64,000 bases of DNA from Lingula anatina (lineage: Eukaryota; Brachiopoda; Lingulata; Lingulida; Lingulidae), in contig NW_019774958.1 in the NCBI RefSeq assembly GCF_001039355.2, positions 386,866 to 450,865 of the forward strand. Direction: 5' to 3'. The position numbers were made by a program, and so were the translations under genes. The notes beneath the pieces were generated by a model. The model was not told the DNA's origin and ran no database searches. It was given only the letters and a program-made list of their open reading frames with translations. Shown here piece after piece: positions 12,368-22,656 of this stretch (positions within the stretch are counted from its first letter, which is position 1; every line of letters starts with the position of its first letter).

Positions 12368-15124
12368 CTTTAAAAAGAAATCAACTGATAAATACAGGGA
12401 TTCATCTCATAAAAACATATGTTAATGAGTTGTCTATCAGCCTTGTTAATTGTTTTTAAAACTTTTTGTGAAGTCATTCATTGCAAAATTTTACAGCCTA
12501 TAACTCCATACTCCTGTTTATAAACCGTCATCACTTTACACAAAGTGCTAATGATACTTTTTTATGCAATAGTGGTCAATTATAATTTTTATTAATTAAA
12601 ACTAATGAATGCTTTTTGAAGTTTTTAGTCAAAAGTTTAGACTCGCATTTATCAATATCCATGCCAAATTTGAACTATGCATGTACGTATTATATCTTTT
12701 GCAAAGTACAACTTTAAAGAGTCAAAATTCTGTCAGTAATTCAAAACAAAAACCACTGGATGCCCTATACAGTAATTAAAGTATAAATACAAATAATAAT
12801 GATAATAATAATAATCTAAAAATTGGTGTGTTATGGGCAAAAAACTTGTTTCATATTATTCACTATGATATATATGTATAACAGAGTAATAAAATAACTT
12901 TAACTGAGGTCAGCGCTAATCTGACATTACACAGCAATAATGTGTTGAGGGATACAGAGGCGATGGGGGAGGGTAATCCGTGACATTCCAAATTGTTGAT
13001 GATAGTTTTACACTTTGATCCAAGTTCTGATGGCATTGAGGGGAGAAATACGTTTAATCCATCTCGTAGACTCATTTTGAAACGACCAAAAACTAACAAT
13101 TAAAAAGAATAAACGAGATACCAGCTGGTAATTTGAGGAAACTGCATTTCCGAAAATCACAAAACCATAAACAGATTAACAGACATTTAGATATCATACA
13201 GTACTTGTGAGCATACTGCCGCTAAAATGCCCTTTTATGAAGATCTTAAACTAAGACATTAAATATCTTGGGAGTATAAACCCATCATTCCTAAATTTAA
13301 GACGCCATTTTGTCTTGTTATTTTGAAGTTCTGCGTTGAAGCCTACGTGTTTAATCAGCCACATAGAGAACATGTTGACAAATTCATGTTGTTTAGAGAT
13401 GTCTACTTACCTTACTATTAAAAAACACAAGCATATATAATCCAGATTTTAGAGCAACTTATTAACTAGGAGAAGTGTATTCATTCCTGTATTGTGAGTC
13501 AATCAACCGCCTTACATGACGGCCCACATTCTCTGGCAACACTGTCAATCAAAAAGTACATAGCTTTCTACAGTAGAGTTTACAATTACATATGCCAATT
13601 TATTCCACTTATTATATTTTAGCACTGTACAAAAAAAAATCTGAATTCAGAAACATTAACGAAATTAATAAAATGTGCCCCTGCTTGTATATCACACATT
13701 GTGGTATGTCATGACCTCAGATTCTCGCTGCAGCAGGTGCGCTGGAATGTGATGACAAAGTGCGCAACAAATTGCGACAGTTGTTACACCGTCCTCGGAA
13801 GGATAGCAGGGTCGTGAGAAGAATTCGGATTTATAATGCATTCAGTCTATTACACATTTTATCCGTATGACATATTTCATAAATTCCCAAAAAGGCATGG
13901 AATTTACTATAACTTTGTATTTAAAAAAATCATCTATCTATAAAATGTCCATAAGTTTAATAGCACAGTCAGCTCTTTGCATACACATATAGACGATATA
14001 GAATTACACGAAATATCTTTCAACGAAATATTTTGAAAATGTTCTTAGTTGAGCCTTTGAGTAGAAAAGAGATCTTTCCATTATCCTATGTATATCGCCT
14101 CTTGGGGAGGAAATCGGGGCTGAATCCGCCTACGTTTTGAATCTGGCCAATAAGTAATATTAGATAAACTTTGATTAAATTATGCAGTATTTTGTCAGAA
14201 GGCCCCTAGGGAAATATACCCACAACAAAAGTTGAATTGTGTATGTTTTCACCACATGTGAAAAAGTGACTTTTGTGCAGGTATAGGTTTGATTATGAAA
14301 AACGGATGTAACTCACCTCTGAGATAAAGGTAAAGACAATCTCCTCAGGCGGAGCTATGTCGTGTTTTGCTAAGGTGAAGGGGCAGAGGGATAAATTGCC
14401 CAACAAATTGCACATTTGAAGAAAATGGCACTTTGGCCGTAATATGCAAGGCACAAGGATAAAAAGCTTGGTATTTCTCGTCATAGGGCTTACATACCTC
14501 CAAAGCTGAGGAAGAGGTACGTATCCTTCCCTGGATCTTAAAACGAAAACCCAATACAAGTGTATTTAAGACAGCAAAATCTTCTTATTAATCCGTTTCA
14601 GCAATCTCTAGTGAGAGGCGTTCAAAATGGCCAAATTTAACCAGAAAATCCTGTGAGCGTCGCAATTCCTCAGTCAGAATAGTTTCAATGATTTTAAAGA
14701 CGTATCGACATATTTGCTAATGCCTTCAAGATCAATAAAAATGGAATATGTGTCACGTAAGAAAGGGAATTCAAATATTCAATCAGCCCTGCGTTTAAGT
14801 GATACTCGAATAAAATATGCATTACTTATCGAACACAATCTGCCTTCGAAAATATTAGCTAGATTGATATATACCTCTTGTTGAATATTGATAAAAGTGT
14901 GGAACAGATCGATGATTGCCATAGCTGTAACGCATTGTGACCTTCGTATGATCCATCAAAGTTTGAAATGCAAACCATACTTGTATTGTACTCATTTCGA
15001 TTTTCCACCGGAACAATATCGATTTAGTCATCCTTTCGCAACAACTGTACAACACAGTTGAAATGCGCTGTGACAGTAATGGAGTAAAGAACACATCATT
15101 TTGGATATAACGAAGAGAGCTAAC
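12368..15124. other. Divergent intergenic region, probable promoters and 5' UTR exons
   Basis: This separates the minus-strand tetraspanin from the plus-strand gene at 15125. On the minus strand, donor-like sites at about 13410 (AAG|GTAAGT) and 14316 (AGAG|GTGAGT) could end noncoding first exons of the tetraspanin; neither can be proved from sequence alone. The overlapping minus-strand open frames at about 14293-14559 have no recognisable protein signature. Confidence 0.4.
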
Positions 15125-16710
15125 ATGGCAGGGCGGCACGTTTTAGTATTGTCTGTCACAATCTTACTAACTTGCTTGTTAAGTCTTCGAGCACAAGGTA
15201 GGATTTTCTTTTTCCATTTCAGTGTTTTCGCTTAAAATCAAGCCAACTGTCGGTCTATGTCGGCCATGTCTTCTGAAGTGTCAAAATTTCTTGAGGCCTA
15301 TTCTATTACAGTTAACCGACTCGACGACATTTATGAAAGTCATTCCCACCTCCCCTTTTCTTACCTCAATATCAGTAACATCACACAGTAATATTGAACT
15401 TTTCATGGATAGGCTAATCCAGGTCAATTTTGCGAGAAATAGGTTATCAAAATTTTAGTTTGATTAAAATTAAAATCCAACTCCTAACATTTAGTTGCAA
15501 TACAAGACTATAATACACTCTGATTTTATATTTAAACATTTTTTCCCCTTTGGGTCACCAGGAAGCAAAAGCAGTTGCTAATTGTGAGAACAAATTTACA
15601 GCATTTTACTAATCTTGGTTCAATTTACGTGGTATGTCTTACGCCCCCTGCTTCACTCATTCATCATTACATAAAATATCTTCTAGATGATCAAGACTTC
15701 AGCAATGACGACTGTGTGATCGCAGAACCTAGAACGGAAGAAGGTAACTATATGCGATGTGACACTGAGGAATCCATAGCTGCAGGAACGCCGAGATGCT
15801 GCAAAAAGGACAACACTGTGGGATGCTGCGAAGAAACCCAAGCGTGTGTACTTTTCCTTATTTTTAAACATGTATGAATTTAACATAATCTATTGTCGAA
15901 ATACTGAAAGTAAGACATGTGAAATCCACGTATTTTCAAGTAACCCCCGCCCTCCCTCCTTCCCCCCCCCCACACATAAACACACCCACACGCGCGCGCG
16001 CGCGCACGCACATACTGTATATTTGAAGAAGTGAAAAAGTATTTCCCAAACGTCCCTAGCATATTCCAACCCTTGCGCAAAAATTGCATCGTTTGCGACT
16101 TGACTAAGATTGCGATTTGATAATTCATCTAAAGTAATGTCATCATATCATGTTTAACAGTAAGAGAAGACACCTCCCTGTTTATATGATATTTGGATTG
16201 TTCCTAGATTTGGTCGCATGGCCCAGATTGGCACCGGAATTGCTTGTGGCACCGTCTTTCTCATGACTGTCACTTTTATCATCTTCTGGTGTAACGAGGA
16301 TACCTTCCCTTGCCTGAAAAAATGCAAGAAACGGTGTACATGGTAAGGAAAAGGGATATACATGCACATATTTTCAGTTTTTTTTTTAACCAAGTTCTTA
16401 GTGGTTTTAATAAAACATAAATACGAAGACATACTATACTTATATTTATAATAAACTTGCTACTAAACGTTCCCAAGCATGTACGTTCTTGTTTTGAATT
16501 CTACATGGAATAAAAGGAGAGCTCTGCCACATTTATCTGTCAGAACCCTTTTCTGTTTATTTCAGTTGCCAGAAATGCAAAGAGAGACGTGAAGAACAAA
16601 AGAGAAAGAAAGAGGAAAAGATAAAGCGCAAGCAGAAGCAGGAAGAGGCCAAGAAAGAAGTGTTTGCTTTTCGGCAAGAGGTTCAAGACGATTTCTGGGG
16701 GATAGCTTAG
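15125..16710 (+). CDS. Cysteine-rich single-pass membrane protein, 169 aa, unrecognised
   Basis: Four exons, 15125-15197, 15687-15843, 16208-16342 and 16566-16710, join in frame through GT...AG introns. The first exon encodes a signal peptide (MAGRHVLVLSVTILLTCLLS, about 24 aa). The second encodes a short acidic ectodomain with cysteines spaced C...C...CC...CC (RCCKKDNTVGCC). The third gives a transmembrane helix at about residues 82-104. The cytoplasmic side opens with a cysteine-rich juxtamembrane stretch, CLKKCKKRCTCCQKC, which could be palmitoylated or bind metal. A highly charged KR/E-rich tail, likely helical, follows and ends in DDFWGIA. The C-C-CC-CC plus TM layout recalls the WBP1/VOPP1 and Shisa-like frameworks, but there is no PPxY motif, so I do not assign a family. 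No function is inferred beyond a small type I membrane protein. Confidence 0.82.
15961..16014. repeat. C-run followed by CACA/CGCG simple repeat
   Basis: A homopolymer C run is followed by alternating CA and CG dinucleotides in the second intron of the small membrane-protein gene. Open frames on both strands here are repeat artefacts. Confidence 0.85.
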
Positions 16711-18580
16711 AGTTTACTCTCTTTTTTTCGTGTTGCCTTTTGCCTGTCAGTAAAAGTATGTAGGCCTAACTTTCTGGATAACGAAGACGGAGTCTACCTC
16801 TCGTTTTACTCATAACAGTGGTGATATGCGGATCAGCATCAAAACACAGCATCAAATGTGTGAATAATTTCATAATATTATTATTAAAATACATGCCTTC
16901 TTTTAAATTTTCTCTTAAACCATGACCTTAAAGTAGCTGGCCTACATGATCATGACTGGATTTTTTTTAGTTTAGAAGTTCCCAGATGAGACTTGAAACA
17001 AAAGGCTTTTAACCTGAAGAAAATTTATCAATATACATGTACTTGGTATTTCCAGTTTAATCTATGCATCGGACTTTCAAAAGTAATGTTTGGGTGTATT
17101 AAGGGAAAATGTCCATCTGTATTCCTTGTATTTCACTTTTGTCACGTAAATATTATGTTATGTGTATGTATATGGCAAAATTTATCTGCCGAGCCAGTAT
17201 TCTCGAATGTAATTTGAATGTCAAAGATTAAACAACCGTCCAATAGGCAATATTTGTTGACAAAGCTTGGTAAATCTCTTCGTCCCTGTGCCTTAAATTT
17301 ATTCGTATGAAATGCAAAATGCACACTTAATACCTTAAAGTAGCATTTGCTTGGAAAAATTTTCTTGCCTTACCGGCGGATACAGGATTTTGATTAGTTA
17401 AAATGCTGTTCAAACAAGTCACTTAAATTCGTTTGCCTTATCTGTTTTTGAAAACCAAGAAATCTAATGGGGAGCATGTGAAACATTGCAAAATAATTAT
17501 AGGTTTCGTTGTCATTTACTCTCGAGTAATTTAGTTTACGAAAACAACTCGAAGTCTGAAATTAGACAAGGAGGTACATGTAGAACGCAGGTAATTAACT
17601 ATACTTTCATTTGTTCTTTGTGGTTGTCTATTCATTAAATTATAAGTTATTGCTTATTCTTTGTTTTGATTGTTTTACTCATGTAAATGAACCGTCTAAA
17701 TTTTATGATGTAGACAGAGAAAATATTTTGGATATTAAAAGTGATCTTTATCTTGACTGCATAAACAGTGTTCGACTCTACTTAAACCGATTCCCTTGTG
17801 AAAAATTGATTTTTTGCACAAAACTCACAATGGTGTTTGTTTGTGAGATATTGTCCTGAAGTCGGTATTTGTCTCTTCGCACAAGGTCGTTTTCTTGCAA
17901 TCTGAAATGAATTGGTAAGCATAAGATTTTTTTAGTCGGACATCTCCCTATTGTTGTCTTACCTATCTATCATAATGAAAAAGATTGTTAGTTGATTTTC
18001 AACTGTGCCCAAAGCATTTAAACGATCTGTATCTTCCGGATATTATTTAAAGTAATAGATCTACAAACATTGACGTTTTACTGGTTCTACGCCTCAATCG
18101 ATTGTGAAGTACATTAAACAACAAGGTTGTTATTGCAAGTATTTCATGCTCTGTTTGTCCAGATGATTTTTAGCGTTGTCAAAACTACACGACATGTAAC
18201 GTCATTAAAAAACTCCAAATAAAATGTGTTTATAGCTAAGTGTAAGCAGGGAATTATATCCGTTTAACCAGGAAAATTGATGCTTTTAAGCCAATTTTTG
18301 AAGCAAATTGATTTCATCTCTAAAAAATGAAAATAAAAAGACATCCCTGGGTGGGCTTTTTCTATCTAGGTCTAACCATAGCAGCTGTACACCGTATGAT
18401 GCTGACAATATACTAGTAACCTCTAGACTGCTTTGTTCAGATGAACCAGGAAAATGCACAGGTAATTAGAATACATGCAGACAGTTAGACCCCGGGAACA
18501 TAAATTTTCTAAAATATTCTCTACAAAAGCGAAATCCACGTATAAATGCAATACTTACATGATTTCGTTAAACATATTTC

Positions 18581-18632
<52 letters not shown>

Positions 18633-18860
18633 GTCGATCTATTTTGACTTCGAAAAACGGGTTATTCTAGAACATGTACAATATTTCACATACTCTATTC
18701 ATATTCAATATATTCATGTACAATATTCATTTCCTTGAGTTGCTGAGATATTTACAATGATTGAATTAAGAAAAAACCCTTTCACTCGTGTCACCAGGTA
18801 AACATTAAAAAATTGATGACGCCCGATCGTCCCCTGACTCATGTTTACCTTGGTTCACTT
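16711..18860. other. Intergenic region with (TTA)n microsatellite
   Basis: 3' flank of the gene ending at 16710 and upstream region of the next. A long (TTA)n tract at about 18581-18630 produces a spurious poly-Tyr open frame. Nothing else gene-like was found. Confidence 0.5.
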
Positions 18861-18865
18861 TGAGC

Positions 18866-18873
18866 TATAAATA
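18866..18873 (+). promoter_or_regulatory. Candidate TATA box
   Basis: The string CTATAAATA lies about 30 bases upstream of a plausible start region for the noncoding first exon of the gene whose CDS is at 19995. Position and motif only; not tested. Confidence 0.3.
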
Positions 18874-18894
18874 TCCTACCTGAAACGCTGTGAC

Positions 18895-19138
18895 ACGATT
18901 TAACTTACGCTTAACTCAGTCACAGGTAACATAAAGCGCAAGTGGGTCAATATAGCTCGACATAAAAGTTTAGACAGTATTCATGGACTGCAAATGGCTA
19001 CCGTGATGGAAACCGTTAATGCAGTCCAGTCAGTCCAGTGTGGGTGCTGAAGGACACGCCAAGGACTTAAGGGTCCTACTGTCCCTTCAAACACTTGAGT
19101 TCAATGGAGGTCTGTTCTCCAAGGGGCTTATAGCACAG
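18895..19138 (+). other. Putative 5' noncoding exon of the 19995 gene
   Basis: The stretch ends in a good donor (CACAG|GTGAGA at 19138/19139) and would splice to the acceptor TTTGCAG at 19980, directly before the coding exon. The frame that would continue into the downstream ATG contains a stop, so this exon would be untranslated and would carry short upstream ORFs, including ATGs at 18994 and 19019. The 5' boundary is a guess. Confidence 0.35.
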
Positions 19139-19374
19139 GTGAGAATGTTGATGTATTTTTGGAACTTTAGATCGGAGATAGACACGACCTGTTTCACGAA
19201 TCACAGTAACGTTGCGTTAACTTTGATACAGGGTACCTGCCGGAGGCCTATATACCTATGGCGGTGCTTATCATCCAGTCTCCCCTCCGCCCGCCTTCCA
19301 GTTATTCATCGCAGAATTTATTGCGCTTGTGTCGAAATTGGTTAAGAAAATAAGACGCATGCTCGATCCCTTAA

Positions 19375-19973
19375 TTGACCCAATGTACAATTTGGTCAAA
19401 TTGGAAGCCACTGACTTGATGTTTTGATTTCTGTTGATGACTCAGGGACAAAACTCTGAAAACCCAGCCACAGATTTGAGGGGTTAAACAAGGTGATGAG
19501 AAATCGGTATATGCGTGCCTTAATTTACAACGCGTATGAATTACGCTTAAACTCGAGATGAGATGAGATTTTGTCACTGCATTGCCATCAAAATTACTCT
19601 TCTCCCTCCTCACAACATGCACTTATTATGTTTGAAACAAAAAAGTTGATAAATATGTTTTTATATTATTTACNTTGACCCAATGTACAATTTGGTCAAA
19701 TTGGAAGCCACTGACTTGATGTTTTGATTTCTGTTGGTGACTCAGGGACAAAACTCTGAAAACCCAGCCACAGATTTGAGGGGTTAAACAAGGTGATGAG
19801 AAATCGGTATATGCGTGCCTTAATTTACAACGCGTATGAATTACGCTTAAACTCGAGATGAGATGAGATTTTGTCACTGCATTGCCATCAAAATTACTCT
19901 TCTCCCTCCTCACAACATGCACTTATTATGTTTGAAACAAAAAAGTTGATAAATATGTTTTTATATTATTTAC
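19375..19973. repeat. 299-bp direct repeat joined by a single N
   Basis: Bases 19375-19673 recur at 19675-19973 around an N at 19674, with one clear substitution (TTGATGA versus TTGGTGA). Only the second copy runs on into the TTTGCAG acceptor of the next exon. As at 7497 and 45717, this looks like an unmerged assembly overlap. Confidence 0.85.
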
Positions 19974-19994
19974 TTTGCAGCAATTCTATACAAA

Positions 19995-20627
19995 ATGCAG
20001 TGTGGAAAATATAAATGCACAAAGAAGAGATGGGCCATAATCATGATTCTGAGCAGCATGGCTTTTGGTCTGGTGGTAGGACTGGCAGTGATTCTGCCCG
20101 CTTCTGGAGCAGGTGCCCCGAGAATAAACATTAACCTGGGAAAGGGACCTGCAAGCGTTGGCCCAGGGGCTATAGCTGGAATTATTATTGGCGTTATTGT
20201 AGTAATCTGTCTCATTGTGTTAGTAACTTTAATTTTTTACTGTAAAAAGGTCCCAAGTTGCATACAAACTGACAATGGGCGCTTTAAAGTATTCTTGAAG
20301 CCCAGACAAGAAAGCACGGGGAAAGTTCCCAGGAGGCCGAGAAGGCACAGGCGACCACACGACGAGCCTAAGATATGGGGTGAACAAGAAATGATCTCTG
20401 TTGTGAAGTCCGAACCTGCTGGTAAAGACGTGTTAGATGGGGAGTTGGAAGTTGAACAATCTCTGCAACCTAAAACTCCGGAAAATGAGGAAAACGGCCA
20501 AGAATTGGAAGACGAGGTAGCTCATATCCTGTCCACGTCGGTTGGGGGACGATATGAAAAGCTGGATGAAGAACAATCTCAGACGTCATTTAAGGACGAC
20601 ATGGGCTATATACATACACAGGTGTAA
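19995..20627 (+). CDS. Two-hydrophobic-segment membrane protein, 210 aa, PDZ-ligand-like end
   Basis: A single coding exon preceded by an acceptor at 19980. The protein starts with a basic, cysteine-containing stretch (MQCGKYKCTKKR) and a hydrophobic segment at about residues 13-36 that could be a signal anchor or a long signal peptide. A short Gly/Pro-rich loop follows, then a strong transmembrane helix at about 56-80 ending in YCKK. The remaining ~130 residues are cytoplasmic by the positive-inside rule: a very basic patch (RRPRRHRRP) and then an acidic, Glu-rich region. The C-terminus, YIHTQV, fits a class I PDZ ligand (T at -2, V at 0). A tyrosine in GGRYEKLDEE is another possible docking site. 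I do not recognise the family. Polyadenylation candidates (AATAAA) lie near 21208 and 21294. Confidence 0.75.
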   Translation: MQCGKYKCTKKRWAIIMILSSMAFGLVVGLAVILPASGAGAPRININLGKGPASVGPGAIAGIIIGVIVVICLIVLVTLIFYCKKVPSCIQTDNGRFKVFLKPRQESTGKVPRRPRRHRRPHDEPKIWGEQEMISVVKSEPAGKDVLDGELEVEQSLQPKTPENEENGQELEDEVAHILSTSVGGRYEKLDEEQSQTSFKDDMGYIHTQV

Positions 20628-22634
20628 GATTATGTGGCCACATATTCCATTCAGCTACATGTTCTAATGTAGTGTTTCATTTGTGTTCATCTTCAAATGA
20701 ACGGCATTTATACATTTTTCCGCCGTCAATTACCGATATCTACTAAGCTATTTCGTCGTTCTTTTTTAAACACCATATCCCTATTTTTATATGGTTTATG
20801 CCAAGTTTATTAGGTGTTCAAGTGACAACACGTGAACCCTGCCTGTGTCTTCAGTGCCTTAATCATAGGCTACCGTCTACGTGTGTTATTGTGATTTTTC
20901 TACGTAGTGAAAAGGACAAAACACTGGTTTTTGTTTCGTTCATAATAAGTTCAATTTAGGAATCAAGGACCATTTGAAAGGTCATGTTTGGTATTGCATG
21001 GACATCAATGATTGTCAATATTAGAATATAATAACTGTACATAAAACTAAAATGATTGAGCTGAAAACTTTATTTTGATAGTTTCTTACATACGTGTGTA
21101 TCGTGTTAAGTGGAACTTTTTATAGTTGTATATATTTTTTCTAAATGAACAGCTGCATTCATTTTCCGAATGATTTTTTATAAATTTAAACTTTTTACAG
21201 ACATCAAAATAAAGGTGCTCAGACGTAATTTGTATGTTTCTTTTCTGTCCATTCAGTATGGGGAAATATATCTTTATGTCGAAATACACTGAATAAAAAA
21301 TATCTTTGGGGATCAAAAGCAGTTATGAAAATGATAAGATAAACGTCACCCTAGTTAAAAAGAATTAACTGAAATATCACTATAAAGAAATAAAGTAACA
21401 TAACCAATAAAAATTAATGTAAGCCATTTTAACGAATAATTTCAGTTATTACAGCATTGACAGATCTACTTAATTTTATGGATCGTTCAAGCCGTGAAAA
21501 CTCAGGTTCCCTTTCATGTTCCATCAGTAATTTTGTTTTCAATTGATAAAAAGGAGAAGTTGGCTCTTTCTTATTCCATATTATCATAAGTACTGTCTCA
21601 ACTGACACAATGAACACCCTTGCCCATTTCATACAACAATCACAATCACTGAGCACACTTTATACGTATTTGAAAATGTTCCTCGGTTTATTTTCATGTC
21701 TTAATTATTTGCCACACTATTACATATTTTCCGATTCAGGCCTTAAAATGAAAAAAAAAAAACCAATTTGCCTGATGTCGATATTTCCTTCTGAAATATT
21801 AGGAAGGTCTATAACTTATTGTATTTATAGTATAGTCTTTCCAGGCATTTAGAATTAAATTATTTAATAAAAAATAACATGAAACATTGAATGCCAGCCC
21901 ACCAAGGGCGGCTAGATCAGGGAATAGTTCTTGAGTAAGAGATTTTTTTTTCGTAGGAAAATTCCATTTGGAACTAAATTCCATGATTGGATTGAAACAG
22001 AAGGGATACATAGGTCTACCTCATCTAGACCTTCTCCAGTTTACATGTATTTCCCCTGATAAGTATAGCCCCAGGGGTGTGGTTTGGACTTTTCCCTTCT
22101 CACAATATCTCACAAATAAAAACTTTCTTAAAAACACATTATAAAGGCCTACATTTTTACGTTTTTAAAACCTGAATGTAACACGTACAGTATTTTACAG
22201 ATCCTTTTTTTCTAAATAGAAGAAAAATTTCCATTTATCAACATGAACAATACAAAAAAATATTCGTTAAGAGCTCATTATTTTAATGCTTTCCAGTAAC
22301 AATTTTATTAGTGAATTAAACGTGCCTGTTCACAAGCCTATTTTGCCCTATTATATCTAGTTTATAAACTTATTAAAACTAGACCCTTTATATACTAGTA
22401 GCTATCCACGATTAATTAAAAATTCATTAATTTTATTATCATTATTGTTATGGCGGCATAGTGCAGTATTATATCCATCGTTCTATGCGATTTACATCCA
22501 TGGGCCTTTCAAGATGACAACCAAATATCTACACTGATCTACTCAGTCTCTACTACAAAACGCACCCTCTGAAAACTTACAGGACTTAATTTCCTAACCA
22601 CGTGACCACGCGTAAACGGGAAGATGAAAGGAAC
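20628..22634. other. 3' UTR of the 210-aa protein gene and upstream region of the phosphatase gene
   Basis: AATAAA signals near 21208 and 21294 suggest that the plus-strand transcript ends there. The remainder is AT-rich and becomes more CpG-containing near 22590-22700, as expected of the phosphatase promoter. No TATA box is obvious close to 22600. Confidence 0.45.
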
Positions 22635-22656
22635 ATGGCTGAACGTCAGAATGTGA
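22624..22656 (+). other. Short upstream ORF overlapping the phosphatase start
   Basis: An ATG at 22624 opens a 10-codon frame ending in TGA at 22654-22656. It overlaps the phosphatase ATG at 22635 in another frame. If transcription starts upstream, it could lower initiation at the main start; no transcript start is known. Confidence 0.35.

Noticed and set aside
14293-14559. Two overlapping minus-strand open frames upstream of the second tetraspanin
   Set aside because: No family resemblance, and the two frames overlap out of phase. The region is better explained as promoter or 5' UTR, with a donor-like site at about 14316.
18475-18738. Open frame with a long poly-tyrosine run
   Set aside because: It is the translation of a (TTA)n microsatellite; there are no splice sites or conserved sequence around it.
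19019-19345. Open frame starting with MQSSQSS
   Set aside because: It crosses a good donor at 19138/19139, and its frame does not join the downstream coding exon, so it is more likely an upstream ORF in a noncoding exon.
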